64,000 nt of DNA from Scheffersomyces stipitis CBS 6054 (lineage: Eukaryota; Ascomycota; Pichiomycetes; Serinales; Debaryomycetaceae): the NCBI RefSeq assembly GCF_000209165.1, contig NC_009068.1, forward strand, positions 992,001 through 1,056,000, in the 5' to 3' direction. Position 1 is the first letter of the stretch, and every line of letters begins with the position of its first letter. Below the pieces are notes generated by a model. It saw only the letters and a program-made list of their open reading frames with translations. It made no database searches and was not told the origin of the DNA. This document shows positions 59,037 through 64,000 of the stretch, piece after piece. A program made the position numbers and the translations under genes.

Positions 59037-59441
59037 ATGTTAAGATCTTCCTTGCGCTCATTCTCGACTTCCGTGGTCAGACCTTCTTTTGCCAGAGTGC
59101 TGATATTAGGAACTGTGGGTAACGTTAACTTCAGAGAAACCAAAGACGGCGTCAAGTTCATCAACTACTCGCTTGCAGTCGACAGATACGCTCCTACTGA
59201 AGAAGATGGCAAGACCACCGACTGGTTCAACGTTTCGGTTTTTGACGAAAAGCAAATTGCTGCTTTTGAAAAGTTCTTGAAGCCTGGTGTTCAATTGTTG
59301 GTAGATGCTGATGCCAGACAACGTGTTGTAGCTGACGAAAGCTCGGATTCCAAGTACACCTTGACCAGCTTGAAGCAGAGACACTTTGATGTTGTCAGAT
59401 ATGCCAAGAGAACGCCTACCGAAGAAGAAGAAACTGAATAG
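59037..59441 (+). CDS. RIM1: RIM1, mitochondrial single-stranded DNA-binding protein
   Basis: 134 residues. The N-terminus MLRSSLRSFSTSVVRPSFAR is a basic, Ser-rich mitochondrial presequence. An SSB-type OB fold follows (VLILGTVGNVNFRETKDGVK, INYSLAVDRY, DWFNVSVFDEKQIAAFEKFL, KPGVQLLVDADARQ). S. cerevisiae Rim1 is 135 residues and is essential for mtDNA replication (known). The acidic C-terminus (PTEEEETE) is reminiscent of bacterial SSB tails. An MCB-like ACGCGT lies 116 bp upstream. It converges with the aminopeptidase gene, 251 bp apart. Confidence 0.94.
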   Translation: MLRSSLRSFSTSVVRPSFARVLILGTVGNVNFRETKDGVKFINYSLAVDRYAPTEEDGKTTDWFNVSVFDEKQIAAFEKFLKPGVQLLVDADARQRVVADESSDSKYTLTSLKQRHFDVVRYAKRTPTEEEETE

Positions 59442-59692
59442 ATGAAGTTGTAGTGTGATGCTATTATAATATGTTATGATAGTATTTCAGTACGATGTTA
59501 TTTGATTATAGTTGCTATTGATTAGAATTGTAATTGCTGTTGTAATTCATTGTCATGGTTATTCAACATCGTAATATTCAATTATGATACTATGAATATG
59601 ATAGTGATTGTTATCTTACTATTTGTTATATTCTACGTTTACTTCTGGTACATAGTCGTTATTTGTCCTTTATACCTATTTACTTTTATGCC

Positions 59693-60916
59693 TCAATGTA
59701 ACTTTTTGGCCAACGACAACTCGTAGGCGTAGGCAATGGTCAACTTGACGTGTTCCGTGACATGGTCCCAGTCGATTCTGTCCACAGTGTCTAGCACAGA
59801 ATGGATATATTTGCTAGTGTATTTCATTTCCGATTCGATCAAGAACGAAGCTGGGTACCCATTTTCAATAGCTGAAGCGTGGTCGGAACAAGCGTAACCA
59901 CAGGACGATTCGTGGTAAGGAATATCATTGTAAGTATCCACAAGAACCTTCAAGAAGTCGTTCAAGGCTACACTGGTGTAGTCTGTTATCAAACCAATGT
60001 GTGGCTCGACACCAGCATCTACGCTGCCTGCAGAATATCCAGTCATATCCTGTTGCAACATACCTACGACCACTTCGTCATAGCTAGAGTAATTACTGAA
60101 AACATCAATAGAGCCGAGCAATCCACCTTCTTCGGCCGAAAAGAAGTGGAATTCTAAGGTGTTATATGGTTTGAAAGTCTTTGCTTCGTACTCGCCAAGA
60201 AGAAGTCTCAACACTTCCAAGATAGTTACTGTACCTGAACCGTCATCGTCGGCTCCAGGAGCCTTCAACAAGTTGGGAAACAACAAGTTGATGGAATCCT
60301 GATGGGCACCAACGACCACTTTGTCAGCTACTTCACCAGGAATCGAAACAATGATTGAGAACTGGTCCCAGCCATCGTGGTGGAACTTGGTCACAGAAAC
60401 CTTTTCCTTCACTGGAGCTACAAGCGAAGAAATGTAGTCGTAGAGCCAGTTGGCACTTTCAAAACCCGACTCGGACTTATAGTATCTTGTGTAGAAGGAG
60501 GTGAACTTGTTCAAGTTTGCAGTAATAGAGTCGACGTCAATGGCAGCAATCAAACGGTTGACTTCATCTTTATAGTGGGCTTTCTTTGGGTAATTGTACA
60601 CCGGTGGCTCTTTTGCCAAATGGTGGAGCTGCTTGGAGCCTAAGGTCTTGAGAGTAGTAAAGAAGGATTGCTCAGGGGCCCCGATAACTCCGTCCTGAAC
60701 GACTTTTTCAACAGGAACATGACGAGTCACATCGATAAAGTTGACATTGGATCTTCTGAGCTTCAATTTGTCAGCTTCAGAAACGAGTCTGTATTCGTCT
60801 GGGCCCAACTTGATGAGTCTGTTGGTTTCAGAAGAGAGTGTGAACGGGTTGGAGAAGAAGGCTGGAAGGGCGGAGGCGGAGGCCAACGCGAGCGAGAGAG
60901 CAATGCACACCTTCAT
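59693..60916 (-). CDS. Secreted/vacuolar M28 aminopeptidase (relative of S. cerevisiae YDR415C)
   Basis: 407 residues. A signal peptide (MKVCIALSLALASASALPAF) is followed by a pro-region to about residue 110 and an M28 catalytic domain. All five zinc ligands of the Vibrio/Aspergillus leucine-aminopeptidase type are present: His205 and Asp in GAHQDS, Asp223 in GADDDGSG, Glu262/263 in SAEEGGLLGS, Asp290 in QQDMTGY and His372 in KYIHSVLDT. A Cys pair (ESSCGYACSDH) probably forms the conserved disulfide. Expected to remove N-terminal hydrophobic residues from peptides outside the cell or in the vacuole; location is inferred from the signal peptide. The start at 60916 is the first ATG of the frame. 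Confidence 0.92.
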   Translation of the reverse strand: MKVCIALSLALASASALPAFFSNPFTLSSETNRLIKLGPDEYRLVSEADKLKLRRSNVNFIDVTRHVPVEKVVQDGVIGAPEQSFFTTLKTLGSKQLHHLAKEPPVYNYPKKAHYKDEVNRLIAAIDVDSITANLNKFTSFYTRYYKSESGFESANWLYDYISSLVAPVKEKVSVTKFHHDGWDQFSIIVSIPGEVADKVVVGAHQDSINLLFPNLLKAPGADDDGSGTVTILEVLRLLLGEYEAKTFKPYNTLEFHFFSAEEGGLLGSIDVFSNYSSYDEVVVGMLQQDMTGYSAGSVDAGVEPHIGLITDYTSVALNDFLKVLVDTYNDIPYHESSCGYACSDHASAIENGYPASFLIESEMKYTSKYIHSVLDTVDRIDWDHVTEHVKLTIAYAYELSLAKKLH

Positions 60917-61768
60917 GGTAAGGAGAGAATTTCAATTGAACAAGAAGAAGAGAAAGGCAGAAGAGTTGAAAAAGAGAAAGATGAGTAAGACAGAACTCTA
61001 GCCAGCATGTGCATCTCTCTGTGGAGTAAACGGCTCGAGTATGTACAGGTCCAAGAGCCATAGCAGAAAAGGGCAATGGAACCCAGCAGTCTGACGCAGA
61101 GAGAAGCTCTATTAGCATATCAAAAATCGCAATGGGAATATACGGTGAGCATATAAAGTGTATTGCAGTGTATATTGCAAAGTGGATTGTAGAGTATATT
61201 GTAGTGGAGTATATTTTAGTGGAGCGTATTTTAGACTATTTGGTAAAGCAGAAATAGCTGCGAAAAATGGATGGTTGCATACATACATATTCGTATGAGA
61301 AATCTACATGGCAAAAGAAAACGTCCTAATTGCACTCACTTATACTCACTCTAATATCTCTATGTAGGCTTACTATTCTTCACTATTCTTCACAATTCCT
61401 TACTATTCTAGACTGAATTTCACAATTCTTCAGAGTACCTTATGGTTCTATCGGCATACTCGCTTTAGCTCACTAATATGCTCTTGATGCCCACTATGGA
61501 CTCTTGCTTTCACTCAATTCTATAGTATTCATTTTTCTTCTTTCTTTACATCTGAAACTCTCGTTTTGCATACGTTCTGCTTGATTAATACTTCATCTCT
61601 GCTCATGTCTGGTTACTTTCTGTCCTACCGTCTCTATCACTACCTTCAGCAGGTCGTGCGCGCTCAAAGCACATCTTGAAATTTTTGTAAACACTTGCTA
61701 CATTTTTCACTTAACCCGACTCCTCCAGTCCCCACTCTTTTCTTTGTCTCCAACGATTCCAACGTATT
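60917..61768. other. Divergent promoter region of the aminopeptidase and NUP170
   Basis: 852 bp with no gene. It contains a short degenerate repeat at 61157-61234 and a pyrimidine-rich stretch with repeated CTATTCTTCAC-like words at about 61372-61435. Confidence 0.5.
61157..61234. repeat. Degenerate tandem repeat, unit about 15 bp (GTATATTTTAGTGGA)
   Basis: Five drifting copies of a G[T/A]GTATATT[G/T][C/T]AG-type unit in 78 bp, best conserved in the last copies (TATATTGTAGTGGAG, TATATTTTAGTGGAG, CGTATTTTAG). It lies about 240-320 bp upstream of the aminopeptidase ATG. Confidence 0.55.
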
Positions 61769-64000
61769 ATGGCGATTCCCACGTCTGTGCCGCTCAATGT
61801 GGGTTCATCAGTGCCCCCGCGGCCCACAGATGCAAATTCCAAATACATCGCACCGACTCTCAAATTGAAAGATGTCTCTGATTCGCTCCAGTTCCATCAA
61901 GACAGAAACTCCTCCTCCATGAACTCATCAAGAGGCAATTTGCTGAAACGCTTTTTACATCCGATGAGTCTTGATGCCAAAGAAGTCAACTACAAGATCA
62001 ATGTGCCCAATTTTGCCAACTTGCCTCCATTGCAATTGGGCTCTAAGTTCATCACGGACTTGAACAAGATCGATTCCTTGACTCCATCGGATCTCTACTA
62101 CGGAGAAACTATCAACAAAACCGAAACGGGCTTGGACAATTACTACTTCGACTACGACAATGGCTTGGGCGAGTTTTCCCGCTTCGAAAAGATTAACCAG
62201 TTGAATCTCCCCGATAAGTTCTTTGATGAATACAACTCTACTGAATGTATAACCAAACAGGGCATGTTTCCCGAGATAGAAAGATCGTGGATTGCTATCG
62301 ATAACAAGTTGGTCTTGTGGAACTATAAAGTGCCGCAGCTGTCGTTCAACCAATCATCGCAGTTTCTCACAATTGACCAGATCAGACACACCATCTTGAC
62401 AGTAAAACTCGTCAAGCCCAAACCAGGCGTATTTGTCCCAGAAGTCAACTACTTGTTAGTTGTGGCCACCACAATCGACATCCACATCTTCATTATCAAA
62501 TACGATTCTTCATTCAACAATTTGGAGATCTTCAATCCCGACTTGTCTATCTCTTCTCAAGGATTGATTGTCAACAACTTCACAGTAAACCCCAAGACGA
62601 ACGACATATATTTCAGTGGAGAAGGAGATGGCATCAACATCTGGCGCTTGGACTATTCCAACAAGTCGAGCTTCATCAAGAACAAGTGTGACAAGATCTG
62701 TTTGACTAAAAGTGGCCTTTCCAGCGTGATTCCTAACAAGTTACCTGGTCTCGGTCTTTTTGACTATCTGGAAACTTCCAACAACGACAAGTCGACCGCT
62801 CCCAACAACATCCCAGAGCTCTTGGTCCAGTTGGAAGTTGATCCAGAGAGAGATATCTTGTATTCGTTGTCTAACAAGTCTATAATCAGAGTCTACAAGC
62901 TTCAGCCAAAGCAAGAACAGCTCCATGAAGCCAGCAGATTAACGCCCAACCAGATATTCAAATCTGCCTCTAGTTTATTTGTAGATACTGCCAATATCAA
63001 GGTGTTTGAGCGTTTCAAAGTTATCAGCATTCAACATATTTCTCCTCAGGAATCTGGGGCAGTACAATTAATTGCTATCACCAGTAATGGCTGTCGAATC
63101 TTGCTTAAGTTAGGTTCCAGTTCAACTTTTGGCTCCTTGATTTCGTCTTCGTTTGCCAGCAGTTCTCTCGCTTCCGCTATGAGGTTGAACTTGGCCACTA
63201 TCAAGTTCCCCCCTTCAAGAGATGTTCCTGTGATAAACCCTGAGCTTGATTCTTTTACAAGAAACAAACAGTACTTGGCCCAGTTAGTAGCTAATCAGCA
63301 GAAATCTCAGCTTTTGAAAAACACCAAAATCGCGAAGGTTATCAGTCCTGGGGTCTTCATCTGCGTGAAAAAGACGAAGAAATCCGACAAGTTATTCATT
63401 GCTACTGCTAATTACGGCTTTCTCAAGAAGAACAACAAGTTGGTGGAAGATGCCGAATTTATCAAGTATGGTGCAAATGACGATACTTCTTTCACGTACA
63501 TTAATGACATCATCCAGTTGACACCATCAATGAATGCTACCAATACACCAAATGGCTATGCTAACGTTTTGGCCAGTCAATACACTAAACAACCTTTGCG
63601 TTTTGCTTTATTGACAAACTTTGGTATTATCATCTACCAATTCAAATTAACTGATCAAATCTTGAAAACTCTTAAGGAAGAGACAATCGAGAATTTCATA
63701 GAAGAGAACGGTTTTGAAGAAACCTGTTCCACATTGCTTTACTTGTCATGTTCTTACGGCCACCATAATTCAAATGACTTATTCAAGAGGAAGGCACAGA
63801 TATTGTTTTCTACCTGCGGTAACAGCGCCAGGTTGACGGACTCCACACAATTGCAGACTCACCAGAATAATGCTCTTTTGCCTCATCAACAACAATTGGC
63901 TAATATTGGCGCAACAAGTGAGTCTCATCCCACAGTAGATCAGGTTGTGTTGAGTGACAGATTCTATGGTACTTGTTTGTTGATTTCCAGGTTGTTCCGT
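61769..64000 (+). CDS. NUP170: Nucleoporin NUP170/NUP157, N-terminal half (runs off the right edge)
   Basis: 744 codons are present, open to the window edge (S. cerevisiae Nup170 is about 1500 residues). After a variable N-terminus, blocks match S. cerevisiae Nup170: FSRFEKINQLNLPDKFFDEY, MFPEIERSWIAIDNKLVLWN, KLVKPKPGVFVPEVNYLLVV, IYFSGEGDGINIWRLDY, KCDKICLTKSGLSSVIPNKL and DPERDILYSLSNKSIIRVYK. This is the beta-propeller half of the Nup155 family; the alpha-solenoid begins beyond the window. The protein is part of the inner ring of the nuclear pore (known). Nup170 and Nup157 are post-duplication paralogues in S. cerevisiae, so a single gene here would be co-orthologous to both. ATG at 61769 is the first in frame. 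Confidence 0.94.
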   Translation, partial: MAIPTSVPLNVGSSVPPRPTDANSKYIAPTLKLKDVSDSLQFHQDRNSSSMNSSRGNLLKRFLHPMSLDAKEVNYKINVPNFANLPPLQLGSKFITDLNKIDSLTPSDLYYGETINKTETGLDNYYFDYDNGLGEFSRFEKINQLNLPDKFFDEYNSTECITKQGMFPEIERSWIAIDNKLVLWNYKVPQLSFNQSSQFLTIDQIRHTILTVKLVKPKPGVFVPEVNYLLVVATTIDIHIFIIKYDSSFNNLEIFNPDLSISSQGLIVNNFTVNPKTNDIYFSGEGDGINIWRLDYSNKSSFIKNKCDKICLTKSGLSSVIPNKLPGLGLFDYLETSNNDKSTAPNNIPELLVQLEVDPERDILYSLSNKSIIRVYKLQPKQEQLHEASRLTPNQIFKSASSLFVDTANIKVFERFKVISIQHISPQESGAVQLIAITSNGCRILLKLGSSSTFGSLISSSFASSSLASAMRLNLATIKFPPSRDVPVINPELDSFTRNKQYLAQLVANQQKSQLLKNTKIAKVISPGVFICVKKTKKSDKLFIATANYGFLKKNNKLVEDAEFIKYGANDDTSFTYINDIIQLTPSMNATNTPNGYANVLASQYTKQPLRFALLTNFGIIIYQFKLTDQILKTLKEETIENFIEENGFEETCSTLLYLSCSYGHHNSNDLFKRKAQILFSTCGNSARLTDSTQLQTHQNNALLPHQQQLANIGATSESHPTVDQVVLSDRFYGTCLLISRLFR

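Overview
This window is nuclear DNA from a budding yeast of the CTG-Ser (Candida/Scheffersomyces) group, probably Scheffersomyces-like. Every recognisable gene is a Saccharomycotina orthologue, and introns are rare, with a GTATGT or GTACGT donor and a TACTAAC branch point. There are Candida-type cell-surface families (OP4-like, PGA59-like). In carboxypeptidase Y, a CTG codon (codon 277) falls where the S. cerevisiae enzyme has Ser, which fits CUG decoded as serine. The species assignment is inference. I saw no tRNA, rRNA, transposon or CRISPR array.

Layout. 1-5.1 kb: 5' part of LSB6 (type II PI 4-kinase, minus), then two divergent OP4-like secreted-protein genes. 5.5-13.9 kb: PHO87-type phosphate transporter (minus) with an E-box-rich promoter, then DUG2 (glutathione degradation, plus) after a 2.2 kb gap. 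14-24.4 kb: a degenerate MDR-family protein, SIP5 and an uncharacterised membrane-anchored protein, all minus, separated by long gaps. 26-32.4 kb: a third OP4-like gene with a poly-Arg tail, POL32, a pirin whose promoter carries a Yap1/Cap1-type palindrome, and a TMT1/CRG1-like methyltransferase, all minus. 33-38.7 kb: a compact housekeeping block of RAD10, GIM5, RTF2, COX14 and RSC9. 39.7-47.4 kb: carboxypeptidase Y, a UGA4-type GABA permease, RPL7 (two introns, the second apparently hosting a snR39-family C/D snoRNA) and MPS2. 47.8-57.6 kb: ECM5 (JmjC/ARID/PHD), a PGA59-like GPI wall protein and intron-containing ATG8. 59-64 kb: RIM1 (mitochondrial SSB), an M28 aminopeptidase and the 5' half of NUP170/157.

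The genes are not functionally clustered, as is normal for yeast. Themes do recur: genome maintenance (POL32, RAD10, RTF2, RIM1), chromatin (RSC9, ECM5), nutrient and vacuolar turnover (PHO87, DUG2, UGA4, CPY, ATG8, aminopeptidase) and the cell surface (three OP4-like genes, PGA59-like). The points most worth following up are the intronic snoRNA, the OP4-like trio, the pirin promoter, the long ATG8 C-terminal tail and the catalytically dead JmjC of ECM5. All domain and orthology calls come from reading translated sequence, without any database search.
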